The position numbers and the translations under genes were made by a program. A DNA stretch of 64,000 nt. Source: Diplonema japonicum. Its lineage: Eukaryota; Euglenozoa; Diplonemea; Diplonemida; Diplonemidae. A model generated the notes under the pieces. It searched no databases. It was not told the DNA's origin and worked only from the letters and a program-made list of their open reading frames with translations. This document shows positions 9,541-18,345 of the stretch, piece after piece (positions within the stretch are counted from its first letter, which is position 1; the number at the start of each line of letters is the position of its first letter). The DNA lies in assembly GCA_964019335.1 (NCBI GenBank), contig OZ025678.1, positions 124,001-188,000 of the forward strand. The letters run 5' to 3'.

Positions 9541-11139
9541 ATGAACACCTCACGGGCCCTTCTCTTCCTCACAACGGCATTCCTTCTCGTCACAGGGCTG
9601 ATTCAACAACACTTTTTGGTCGGGAGGTTGGCACAGCCTCAAACAAAAAGCCCCCTTACCTCTCCGCCCTCATCTACTGAAGTGCCTATACCCCCCACTG
9701 CTTCTCCAGTAGCGGTGCAGGTGATGAAACCACCTATGCCGTATTTATACCCAGTGCATAAGCAAATACCTCCGGCAAAGGCGCTGAGGCAAGGCTTGGC
9801 AACTCAGGCCGGGAAGGACCCCGTGACATGTGCAGTTCATGCAGTTCCGTCATTGCCACACACACCAGTCGAAGGTTATGAACGGTTTACTCCGATGCAT
9901 GTGGAGAGGGGAACACTACTAAAAGAGTTTTACGTGGAGGGCTTCGGAAAGGAAGACGGTTTGTTTGTAAGAGAGCGAGGTGGGGAACTGCGCAAGGACG
10001 CATGGTGGGTGCCGGACGAGGGAAACATACCTTGCACAAAGGAGGCGCAGGAAGGGATATGGAAGACACAGCACCCCGACGACTGTAAATCAGCTATGTT
10101 TTTACAAACGAAACTGAAGGAGAAAGCCCATGGCCTCGGGTCGGCTCTCTCCCTTGTCGTCCACGACCTCATCACGTCGGTGGCAGTAGGGAGAGTGTTG
10201 ACCGTCCAGTCAAGGAAATGGTTCTTCGCATCAGATTCATGTGGAGGCGATGGCTGGGGCTGTTACTTCACAGCTCCATCACACTGCCCTGTACCTCAAG
10301 AACACGCCGTCACCGTCACGAAGTCAAGCAGCAAACACAAGATAATCGCCAAGAAAACACTGGACACAAAAGGCATGTCTCGAAACGACCTCCCGCGCCT
10401 TTCTAAAATCCTCTCACCCCAATGTGTAGAGTCCGTAGCACGATGGGCCTCCGACCCTGCTAACATATACCTCATGGGTACGTTTGAGAAAGGATCGGAT
10501 CCTCTCCTGACATGGTGGATGGCCCAGACCTTGCGGTACCTCGTGCGGTCCCCCCAACCGTGGTTCAGCAAGGCTGTGGAAATAAACCTCCACACGATGG
10601 GCTTCCCGTGGGCAAACGGTTTAGTATTCGAACAGCTTCGCGGAGAGATCGCGAAGTTCCGAGAATACTACAATGTGTTCGGGTGCCACGATGTCAACAC
10701 GGGAGCATACATGAAGTGGGTGAAGAGAATGGTGGAAAAACACAAGAAAACCGAGATTTATGTGAGCGGGAACACTCCTCATGCCAACTACACATTGTTA
10801 AAATCAAGCCACGCGGATCTCCACACCACCATTAGGAGTACTTGGGAACACCCTGCAATCGCCGTTTCTTCCGAATCCCAACGTTGGGGGGCCTCTACCA
10901 TGGTGGCAAGCTGGACAGACTTCTGGGCTGGTGCCGCCTCATCTGGATGGGTGTGCATCATACAGTCCAACTGGTGTCGAATGATTAACTTCCTCCGCCT
11001 TACCGCAGGCCGAGCTGAGTGTCCGTTCATCGACCTCGGCATGGCCATGATGATCCCCGAGGAGAGAGGGGAGCACTGTGTGGTACGGTCCGACTGGCCA
11101 ACTAAGCCATTCAGCAGCGTTCTTAAAAAACTGACTTAA
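9541..11139 (+). CDS. Type II membrane glycosyltransferase, FUT8-like (GT23-type)
   Basis: A 532-residue single-exon protein. Residues about 7-24 form an uncleaved hydrophobic anchor (LLFLTTAFLLVTGLI), followed by a Pro/Ser/Thr-rich stem, the layout of a Golgi type II glycosyltransferase. The catalytic region has GLGSALSLVVHDLI, then GRVLTVQSRKWFF and GWGCYFTAPSHCP. This matches the fucosyltransferase-8 pattern in which a GxG-type loop precedes a helix, a GRTLV-like strand and a Cys-rich WxCYF..C segment. The C-terminal part (EIYVSGNTPHANY, then VASWTDFWAGAASSGWVC) resembles the nucleotide-sugar binding half of the fold. A likely role is transfer of fucose to glycans in the secretory pathway. 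The acceptor and the exact family (GT23 or another GT-B fucosyltransferase) are not certain. Confidence 0.7.
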   Translation: MNTSRALLFLTTAFLLVTGLIQQHFLVGRLAQPQTKSPLTSPPSSTEVPIPPTASPVAVQVMKPPMPYLYPVHKQIPPAKALRQGLATQAGKDPVTCAVHAVPSLPHTPVEGYERFTPMHVERGTLLKEFYVEGFGKEDGLFVRERGGELRKDAWWVPDEGNIPCTKEAQEGIWKTQHPDDCKSAMFLQTKLKEKAHGLGSALSLVVHDLITSVAVGRVLTVQSRKWFFASDSCGGDGWGCYFTAPSHCPVPQEHAVTVTKSSSKHKIIAKKTLDTKGMSRNDLPRLSKILSPQCVESVARWASDPANIYLMGTFEKGSDPLLTWWMAQTLRYLVRSPQPWFSKAVEINLHTMGFPWANGLVFEQLRGEIAKFREYYNVFGCHDVNTGAYMKWVKRMVEKHKKTEIYVSGNTPHANYTLLKSSHADLHTTIRSTWEHPAIAVSSESQRWGASTMVASWTDFWAGAASSGWVCIIQSNWCRMINFLRLTAGRAECPFIDLGMAMMIPEERGEHCVVRSDWPTKPFSSVLKKLT

Positions 11140-11258
11140 GTGTATTAGATAATTTTTTGTTTTTGTTTTTGTTTTGTCCCTTTTTCAAGCAAGAAAAAAA
11201 AAAAAAAAAAAAAAGAAACAAAAAAAGAGAGGGAAGAAAAAAAAAGGGAAAAAAAAAA

Positions 11259-11408
11259 ATGCTGTCATCAATCCCACGCGCAAGCGACAGTGATGAGAGG
11301 TTCCCAGGACCGAAGGAGCTGCTGGACACGCCGGACAACATCAACAAGCCGATCCCCAAGCCCGAGGGGGTTCTCAGGATTTGGGTTGACGGGTATGCTA
11401 TTTCAAAA

Positions 11409-11442
<34 letters not shown>

Positions 11443-12559
11443 AAACAAAAAAAATATCCAACAGTTGCTTCGATATGCTTCACTTCGGACATGCGAATGC
11501 CTTGAGACAGGCTGCTTGCTTGGGGCATGAACTGTATGTTGGCATCCACACTGACGAAGAAGTGCAAAAGTTCAAGGGGCCGCCTATTATGAGCCACGAG
11601 GAGAGGTATGCCGCAGCGCGGGCATGCAAGTGGGTGTCGAGAGTGATTGAGGACGCCCCGTACGTGACTGAGGTCTCCGACATCGAGAAGTATGAGATCG
11701 ATTTCGTGGTGCACGGCGATGACTTGTCGACTGACCTGAACGGGAACAACAGCTACCAGGCCATCATCGACATCGGCAAGTTCAAGATCGTCAAGAGGAC
11801 AGAGGGTATCTCCACAACAGACATCGTGGGAAGGATGCTCCTCGTCACAAAAACCCATCACCAACAAGAACAAGAGGCCCCTGCAGCGGGTGACAGCCCG
11901 AAGGCTAACGCTGCACTCCAAGCCGACACAACTTACTCCAGGTATTTTTTTTTCCAAAGAAAAAAAAAAAAAAAAAAAAAACCATTTCCAGCTATCTGAC
12001 ATCGTCTCGTAAAATCGTTCAGTTTTCTAATCAAAAAGCACCCAAACCGGGTGATAAAGTTGTTTATGTCGATGGTGGGTTTGATTGTTTCCACTGTGGG
12101 CACTCTGCTCTGTTGAAGAAGGCTCGGGAGCTTGGTGACTATGTCATCGTTGGGGTTCACACCGATTCTGTGCTGAACAAGAAGCACGGGGCCAACTACC
12201 CTATCATGAATGTGAACGAGAGGGTGTTGGGTGTGCTCTCTTGCAGGCATGTTGACGAGGTGATCATGGGTGTGCCTTACAATGTCACCCAAGAACTGAT
12301 AACGCAGTTGAAGGTCGACATCGTCGTCCACGGGTCCATTGGTGATGTGAATGACTCTTCTTGTGAAGATCCTTACAGCGTTCCGAGGGAACTTGGTATC
12401 CATAAGGAGTTGGTCTCTGAGAACCCGCTGACAACCACGTCTCTAATTGACCGTGTTATCAAGCATCGTTTGGCTTTCGAGGAAAGGCAGAGAAAGAAGA
12501 TCCCAAAGGACCAGAAAACTCTAAACCAAAACCCCAACAAGGACATCCAAGAGATTTGA
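11259..12559 (+). CDS. PCYT2: Ethanolamine-phosphate cytidylyltransferase (CTP:phosphoethanolamine)
   Basis: This enzyme makes CDP-ethanolamine from CTP and phosphoethanolamine in the Kennedy pathway to phosphatidylethanolamine. Three exons, 11259..11392, 11465..11941 and 11992..12559, give 392 residues, close to the family size. Two tandem cytidylyltransferase domains are visible. The first has DGCFDMLHFGHANALRQA (HxGH about residue 52) and the signature RTEGISTTDIVGRML (about 155-170). The second has VDGGFDCFHCGHSALL (HxGH about 237) and ends with a substituted signature ENPLTTTSLIDRVI, as usual for the second domain. Intron 1 falls inside DG|C of the first motif and contains an A run of about 30. 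Intron 2 also carries an A run before CCATTTCCAG. The start at 11259 follows an A tract. Orthology is strong. Confidence 0.93.
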
Positions 12560-13479
12560 AAGAAGAAGAAGGGGAAGAAAAATAATTAATACGGAGAGAA
12601 AAAAAAAAAACTTAAACGGTAAGTGTACTCTCCTTCCCCCCTCCCCCCCTTTTTTTTTAAAGAAGAAAACGTTGGCCTGTGCGGTTATAGCAACGGGGGG
12701 GGGGGGGATGGCAAAAACGCAAGAGAAAAAATAGAAGGGTGGGATACAAAATAATGGATTCTAGTGATTCTTTTTTTTTCCTCTCTTTGCTTTTTTTTTT
12801 CGCACCACTTAAAAAAGTTTCTAAAAAAATTTAAAAAAAAAAAAACGATGAGAGTTGAATTGGAGAGATACAGATTCTGGGTAAGGGGAATGCTTCTCTT
12901 GCTCTCTCTTTTTTTTTTCTTCTTCTATTTGGTGAGCGCGAGAAACGCGAACCTTAATTGTCTAGTTTCTTGCTCCTTCTAATTTTATTGTGTATTCCCC
13001 CCCCCCCCCCCATCCCTGCACTTTTCTTTTGAAATTTTTTAAGTCCGATGAAAAAAAAAAAAAAAACGTCGCACCACCACACACGTACCTAGAAGCTAGC
13101 TTCTCTCTTGCCTACTGCCTTTTATTTTCCTGTTTCTTCCTTAGTCTCCATTACCCCTCCCCCGTCCTTGGCCCTTGGTTTTTCGGAAGAAAAGAAAGAG
13201 AAGAAGAAAAAAGAAAAAAGATAGAAGTAATCCACACACAGGGTGAGAGGGGGGGGGTTGAGTTTTCAATGTTTTCTTTTTTTTTTCTCTTTTGCCGACG
13301 GCTTTCTCTCATTTGTTCTTTTTTTTCATTTTTTTTTCTTTGAAAGCTTGTTTAAAAAAGGCAGTTATTCCCCCCCCCCCCCCCTTCTTTCTTACAAAGA
13401 AGAAATCCACACCATTATTAAAAAGAAATAAGAGGGGTGGAAAAAAAAAAACTTTTGTAAAAACATAACAAAAAAGAAA
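12560..13479. other. Low-complexity intergenic region
   Basis: About 920 bp of T, C, G and A runs with pyrimidine-rich blocks (12640-12655, 12997-13012, 13100-13170, 13368-13385). A short frame from ATG 12848 has no recognisable content. I see no RNA gene. The last part ends in an A-rich leader before the next start codon. Confidence 0.55.
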
Positions 13480-14010
13480 ATGGCTGAGAACAAGGAGGAC
13501 AGTACTATTGAGTGGTCGGCATGGTCTAATGGGGACAACAATGAAGATGAAATGGAGACAAAAACGGTTCAGGCGCCTCTTGTAAAAGGAGGGGTGGAAG
13601 CTAAGTGGATAACCCCTGCAAAGGCCAAGGACCTCGAGAACTTCAATATTGAGGTGATAACATTAAAAGTCTCCGAGAACTATAATTTTAGAACTCTTGA
13701 AAACTCTAAAATGAGCAAAGAAGAACAGGCCATGGAAAAGTTTCGCCAAAAGCACGGGCTTACCTCTTACATGCTCTTATCACCCCCTGTCGTACCCACC
13801 ACGAGCAATGAAAGAACCTGCTACTATATACCAATGGGTAGCTCTGCTTCACTTCGCATTATCCATGAAACAGAGGAAGATGGAGTTTTGGAAGTTGTTT
13901 GTCCTAACCACTCTGTGGTCACCGTGGCGCACAGCCACATTCTGAACCTCACCGGGAGTTGTTATCAGTTAATCGGAGACGAGGAACAAGAGGAGTCCCA
14001 GTGTGCGTGA
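13480..14010 (+). CDS. Unknown acidic 176-aa protein
   Basis: Single-exon frame from ATG 13480 (preceded by an A-rich leader) to TGA at 14010. The N-terminus is acidic (MAENKEDSTIEWSAWSNGD, DNNEDEMETK). The middle contains a charged helical stretch (KMSKEEQAMEKFRQKHG). The C-terminal half looks beta-rich (SASLRIIHETEEDGVLEVVC) and the end is again acidic (GDEEQEESQ). It lacks membrane segments, presequence or known motifs. I do not recognise a family. Codon use is ordinary for the window. It sits directly upstream of the KAP-like cluster but shares no sequence with it. Confidence 0.75.
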   Translation: MAENKEDSTIEWSAWSNGDNNEDEMETKTVQAPLVKGGVEAKWITPAKAKDLENFNIEVITLKVSENYNFRTLENSKMSKEEQAMEKFRQKHGLTSYMLLSPPVVPTTSNERTCYYIPMGSSASLRIIHETEEDGVLEVVCPNHSVVTVAHSHILNLTGSCYQLIGDEEQEESQCA

Positions 14011-14202
14011 TCTTTTTTTTTTTTTTTTTTTTTTTAAATTCTCAGGCATTGACTCACTGCATTTTTTTTTTTTTTCCTTGGTGGGTTGTTTGCTAACCGG
14101 GGTTCTCTTCCCAAAAATGATTTATTTTTTCTTCACATGCTTTTGAGCCTTTCCTTTCCAACACCCCCCTCTCCCCTTCCAGGTTGCCGTCCAAAAACTA
14201 AA

Positions 14203-15026
14203 ATGAACACTCTCCGTAGTGCCAGCCGCATTGCCAGGTCCACCGGTTTCGACCTCATGCAGGTGAGGACGAAGGTGGCCTCCGCGAAGAAGGCCGCCCC
14301 CAAGAAGGTGGTGAAGAAGGTGAAGGCCGCCCCCAAGAAGGTGGTTGCCAAAAAAGATGTGAACGAAGTCAAGGCGGCCGCTCTCGAGAAGAAGAGGACC
14401 GCAATTGCCAAGAAGGTCGCGGCCGCCACTATGAGGGCTGCTGCTCGAGAGAAAAGGACTGCTCTTGCCAAGAGGAAGGCCGCCGTCAGGGCCGCCGCTC
14501 AGAAGAAGAAGGCCGCCGCCAAGGCCACCGCCGCGAAGAAGAAGGCGAGAGAGCAGGCCGCCAAGACCGGGGTGCAGGCCAGGAAGAACGCTGTATGCAC
14601 AAAAGGAGAAAAGAATACGTATTTACATCCAACACACAGGTGAAGGCAAAGAAGGCAAAGATCGCTTCCTCTGGCCCCGTGTCGGCGAGGACTCTGTTCG
14701 TCAAGCAGCAGGCTGGGAAGGGAATGTCCTTCAAGCAGGTGAACGAGAAGTTCAACACTCTTGGTGCCTCTGAGAAGCAGGCCCTTGTGAACCAGGCCCA
14801 GAAGAACCTTGCAAAGAGGACCGAGATCAGGAAGAGCCTGAAGAAGGTATGTTATCTTTGGCAGTCATCACAACTTACAACTTAACAGCCGGCCACCAAG
14901 TACGCCCTCTTTGTGAAGAAGAACTTCGCCACCGCCTACGAGTCTGCCAAGAAGCAGACCAGCGACAAGAAGGTGGCCTTCAAGCTGGCGGTCCAGACCC
15001 TGGCTGCGCAGTACAAGAAGCAGTAA
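14203..15026 (+). CDS. KAP-like mitochondrial HMG-box protein, copy A
   Basis: Three exons, 14203..14592, 14640..14846 and 14889..15026; 244 residues. Exon 1 encodes a basic N-terminus free of acidic residues (MNTLRSASRIARSTGF), like a mitochondrial presequence, followed by a Lys/Ala-rich histone-H1-like region with AAPKKVVKKVK units. Exon 2 encodes an HMG-box-like domain (SSGPVSARTLFVKQ...GASEKQALVNQAQKNLAKR). Exon 3 encodes a second one (PATKYALFVKKNFATAYESA...AAQYKKQ). Such proteins bind and compact DNA; kinetoplast-associated proteins have the same composition and targeting. This copy lacks the TLRAFAPL segment present in most paralogs, so its presequence is eight residues shorter. Its exon 2 uses the MSFKQVNEKF variant. 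A 186-bp spacer separates it from copy B. Confidence 0.85.
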
Positions 15027-15212
15027 TAGTAGAGGATACAACTCCCTAGCGAACGAGACAGTTCCTTCCCTTCCAACTACACCCCCTTTCTAGAACGTTT
15101 AGATAATAAGGCATTGTAAGTTATACGTTTTACCCTGTTATCCCACCTTTCTACTCCCCACACAGAGAACCTTAACTCTTTTATATAAAAAAATCCCCCC
15201 CAAAAAACTAAA

Positions 15213-16086
15213 ATGAACACTCTCCGTATTGCCAGCCGCACCCTGAGGGCCTTCGCGCCTCTTGCCAGGTCCACCGGGTTCGACCTCATGCAGGTGAGGA
15301 CGAAGGTGACCTCCGCGAAGAAGGCCGCCCCCAAGAAGGTGGTGAAGAAGGTGAAGGCCGCCCCCAAGAAGGTGGCGAAGAAGACCTCAAAGAAGGTAGT
15401 AGTTAAGAAGGTTGCGAAGCAGGTCAAGGCGGCCGCTCTATCGAAGAAGAGGATCACTCTTGCCAAGAAGAAGGCTGCTGCTCAGAAGAAGAGGGTAGCT
15501 GTCATGAAAAGGAACGCCGCCGTCAAGGCCACCGCCGCGAGGAAGAAGGCCACTCTTGCCAAGAGGAAGGCCGCCGTCAAGGCCGTCAACGAGAGGAAGC
15601 GGGCAAGGGTGCAGGCCACCAAGGCCAAGGTGCAGGCCAAGAAGGACGCTGTATGCACAAGTAAAAAAAAGGGGGTAAATACATTTGTATCCAACACAGG
15701 TGAAGGCGAAGAAGGCAAAGATCGCTTCCTCTGGCCCCGTGTCGGCGAGGACTCTGTTCGTCAAGCAGCAGGCTGGCAAGGGAATGAACCTCAAGCAGAT
15801 GAGCGAGAAGTTCAACACTCTTGGTGCCTCTGAGAAGCAGGCCCTTGTGAACCAGGCCCAGAAGAACCTTGCAAAGAGGAACGAGATCAGGAAGAGCCTG
15901 AAGAAGGTATGTTATCTTTGGCAGTCATCACAACTTACAACTTAACAGCCGGCCACCAAGTACGCCCTCTTTGTGAAGAAGAACTTCGCCACCGCCTACG
16001 AGTCTGCCAAGAAGCAGACCAGCGACAAGAAGGCGGCCTTCAAGCTGGCGACCAGGACCGTGGTCGCACAGTACAAGAAGCAGTAA
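15213..16086 (+). CDS. KAP-like mitochondrial HMG-box protein, copy B
   Basis: Exons 15213..15650, 15700..15906 and 15949..16086; 260 residues. The N-terminus MNTLRIASRTLRAFAPLARS has five Arg and no acidic residue, a good mitochondrial presequence. The Lys/Ala-rich region (about residues 33-146) has a unique KKTSKKVVVKKVAKQ stretch and RKKATLAKRKAAVKA units. Exon 2 is the MNLKQMSEKF variant of the HMG-like domain; exon 3 carries the second domain and ends AQYKKQ. Intron 1 (49 nt, GTATGCACAAG...AACACAG) is a diverged form of the family intron; intron 2 is the 42-nt family form. The 3' flank carries the conserved hairpin element. Function inferred: packaging of mitochondrial DNA. Confidence 0.85.
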
Positions 16087-16550
16087 AATCTTTAAATAGT
16101 TCTGAAGCAGCTCGAGTTTGTGTGAAGCAAAGTAAGAGGCGTGGAGCTAAAGAGTCCCCTCCTTTGCTTTGAGCTGCTCTTAAAACGATTATGTAGTCCC
16201 TTCCTAAAAAACTCCTCTTTTCTTTGAACTTCTTTTTGTGGTGGAGTGTGCCAACACTTCTCCTTCCGGCTAAATATTCTTTAATACTCCTCGCGCGCTA
16301 ATCCCCCTTGTAGGTCGTTACTACGATGGTGTTTTTTTTCTTCTTCTTTTTTCCCTCGCTTTTTTTTTTTTTGAAGTATATATTGTGTTTGGGAACACTT
16401 TTTTGTAATCTCCCCTTCCCCCTCCCTCTCTTTTTTTCCCTTCTTGCAGTGCCTTCAAATGCACCTGCTAAAACGTTTCATAAATTTTAAAAATTTTCCC
16501 CCTTTCGTACTAAAGAACCATATATCCCAAGTTCGCATTGAGAATCTAAA
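16087..16550. other. Intergenic region between KAP-like copies B and C
   Basis: It contains the conserved 3' hairpin element (16108-16176), then pyrimidine-rich sequence (16320-16450) suitable as an acceptor for copy C. No other gene is seen. Confidence 0.6.
16108..16176 (+). other. Conserved 3' hairpin element of KAP-like genes (copy 1)
   Basis: Starts 22 nt after the stop codon of copy B. Ends pair as AGCAGCTC with GAGCTGCT, and an inner AAGCAAAG pairs with CTTTGCTT across a loop containing GAGTCCCCTCC. The same element follows copies G, J and L with compensating base changes, which argues for an RNA structure in the 3' UTR or a processed small RNA. Confidence 0.6.
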
Positions 16551-17242
16551 ATGACTACTCTCCGTATTGCCACCCGCACCCTGAGGGCCGCCGGGTTCAA
16601 CCTTATGCAGGTGAGGACGAAGGTGACTTCCGTAAATGCGGATACGGAAAATCAAAAAACTGTTGGTAAGAAGAATGCCGACAAAAGAGAGCCCGCAACA
16701 CAGAAGAGTAAAGCACAGTTTGCAAAAAGGGCTGCCCTGATCAAGCAAAGCTTGGCCGACAAGTCCGAAAATACCTCAGAAAATATAAAAAAGATTAAGC
16801 AGGTATGAACGCAAAGAAAAAAAAAAAGAAAAATAAAACAGGCGAATAAGGCCAAGGAAAAGAAAGCAAAGCTCGCTTCCTCTGGCCCCGTGTCGGCGAG
16901 GGCTCTGTTCGTCAAGCAGCAGGCTGGCAAGGGAATGAACCTCAAGCAGATGAGCGAGAAGTTCGACACTCTTGGTGCCTCTGAGAAGCAGGCCCTTGTG
17001 AACCAGGCCCAGGAGAACCTTGCAAAGAGGAACGAGATCAGGAAGAGCCTGAAGAAGGTATGTTATCTTGGCAGTCATCACAACTTACAACTTAACAGCC
17101 GGCCACCAAGTACACCCTCTTTGTGAAGGAGAACTTCGCTGCTGCCCACGAGGCTGCCAAGAAGCAGACCAGCGACAAAAAGGTGGCCTTCAAGCTGGCG
17201 GCCCAGGCCCTGGCCGCCCAGTACAAGGCTTCTAAGAAGTAA
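16551..17242 (+). CDS. KAP-like mitochondrial HMG-box protein, copy C (short divergent exon 1)
   Basis: Exons 16551..16802, 16842..17057 and 17099..17242; 203 residues. The presequence begins MTTLRIATRTLRAAGFNLMQ. The linker region is short and much less Lys/Ala-repetitive than in other copies (VNADTENQKTVGKKNADKRE), with mixed charge. Exon 2 starts ANKAKEKKAKLASSGPVSARAL, three residues longer than usual. Exon 3 has acidic changes (VKENFAAAHEAAKK) and ends QYKASKK, as in copy K. Intron 1 (39 nt) is unrelated to the family intron and ends in an A-rich stretch before ACAG; intron 2 is the 41-nt family form. It is probably a functional subtype with weaker DNA charge neutralisation. Confidence 0.82.
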
Positions 17243-17444
17243 AATAGGAGAGAAAGAAGTTTGTTTTCGACACGGCCTTAGATGTCTATATTTAAACCAT
17301 TATTTTACCGACGTTCACATTTTTTTTTTTGACCTTCTACGACTAAAAGGCGTGAGACACTTGTGTAAATTTTGCCTGATATCTCGATTTATTTTTCTTC
17401 GAGAACCTTCGCTTTTTGGGAGAAAAAAATTCCTCCCCCGGAAA

Positions 17445-17994
17445 ATGAACACTCTCTGTATTGCCAGGCGCAGCACTAGGACGAAGGTGACCTCGTCAAG
17501 ACTGTGAACAAGGCTCAGAAGGACGTCACTGTAAAGGTTATTTCTGCCAAACGAGTGATTGCCTTCGAGAACAAGAAGGTCGCCATCAAGCTTTCCACCG
17601 AATAGAAAACGGTTACTCTCGCGAAAAATGTCCCCACTGCCGAGGCCACCATACCGAAGAACGGAATTGTTGTGCGAGTTGTCGCCAGGGCTAAGGCGAA
17701 AACCATAAGGACAACGGAACAATCCAAGAAGAACGCTGTTCGCTTCCTCTTGTTCCGTAACGCTAAGGGCCCTGTTCTTAAAGCAGCAAATTGCCTTCAA
17801 TGTCCTTCCTTAGTACCTCTGGAGAAGCAGGCCCTTGTGAACCAATCCCAGAAGACAACTGAAGCAGTCATCACAACTTACAACTTAACAGCCGGCCACC
17901 AAGTACGCCCTCTTTGTGAAGAAGAACTTCGCCACTGCCTGTCAGCTTTCAAGCTGGCGACCCCAACCCTAACGCCACGTACAAGGAGCAGTAA
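17445..17994 (+). pseudogene. Decayed KAP-like copy D
   Basis: ATGAACACTCTCTGTATTGCC at 17445 matches the family start, but the frame reaches a stop about 20 codons in. Family fragments continue with frameshifts: AGGACGAAGGTGACCTC at about 17478, AAGAAGAACGCTGTTCGC at about 17727 and GAGAAGCAGGCCCTTGTGAACC at about 17821. The exon 2 body is largely deleted. The 3' part of intron 2 and the start of exon 3 (17867-17940) are almost identical to active copies, then a deletion removes the middle of exon 3 before AAGGAGCAGTAA. A pseudogene with a recently homogenised 3' segment, consistent with local gene conversion. Confidence 0.75.
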
Positions 17995-18345
17995 AGGAAA
18001 GAGCAGTAAATGGAAGAGAAGGAGGTGATGGAGACAACGGATTATTGTATTCTTTTGGGGTTGTTTACATGCCCCCGTTCCCTCGCCAGTTCTTGACTCA
18101 ACAGCGACCACAAGAACAATGGTAGGCGATGAAGGAAGTAGACCGTTACACATCTCTTAGCAACGTGGTCTGCAAGTCCTCACTTCACTGAAATCCCTTA
18201 AACCGTTTGGTGTGGTGGAGGTTTCTTATTTTTTATCTGGTGCTTTCGTGTTATCGCTACCCCTTTTGCGCCTTGTTCAACATGCTTCTTACTCCCTACA
18301 CAGACCACCTTAACTCTTTTACTTAAAAAAAATATTCACTCTGAA
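17995..18345. other. Intergenic region upstream of KAP-like copy E
   Basis: About 350 bp with no gene. It ends with CTTCTTACTCCCTACACAG followed by a short A-rich leader, closely resembling the acceptor-like site (ACTCCCCACACAG) before copies B, F and J. Confidence 0.6.

Noticed and set aside
12848-12982. Small hydrophobic frame between PCYT2 and the 176-aa gene
   Set aside because: Hydrophobicity comes from a T run; nothing else supports a gene.
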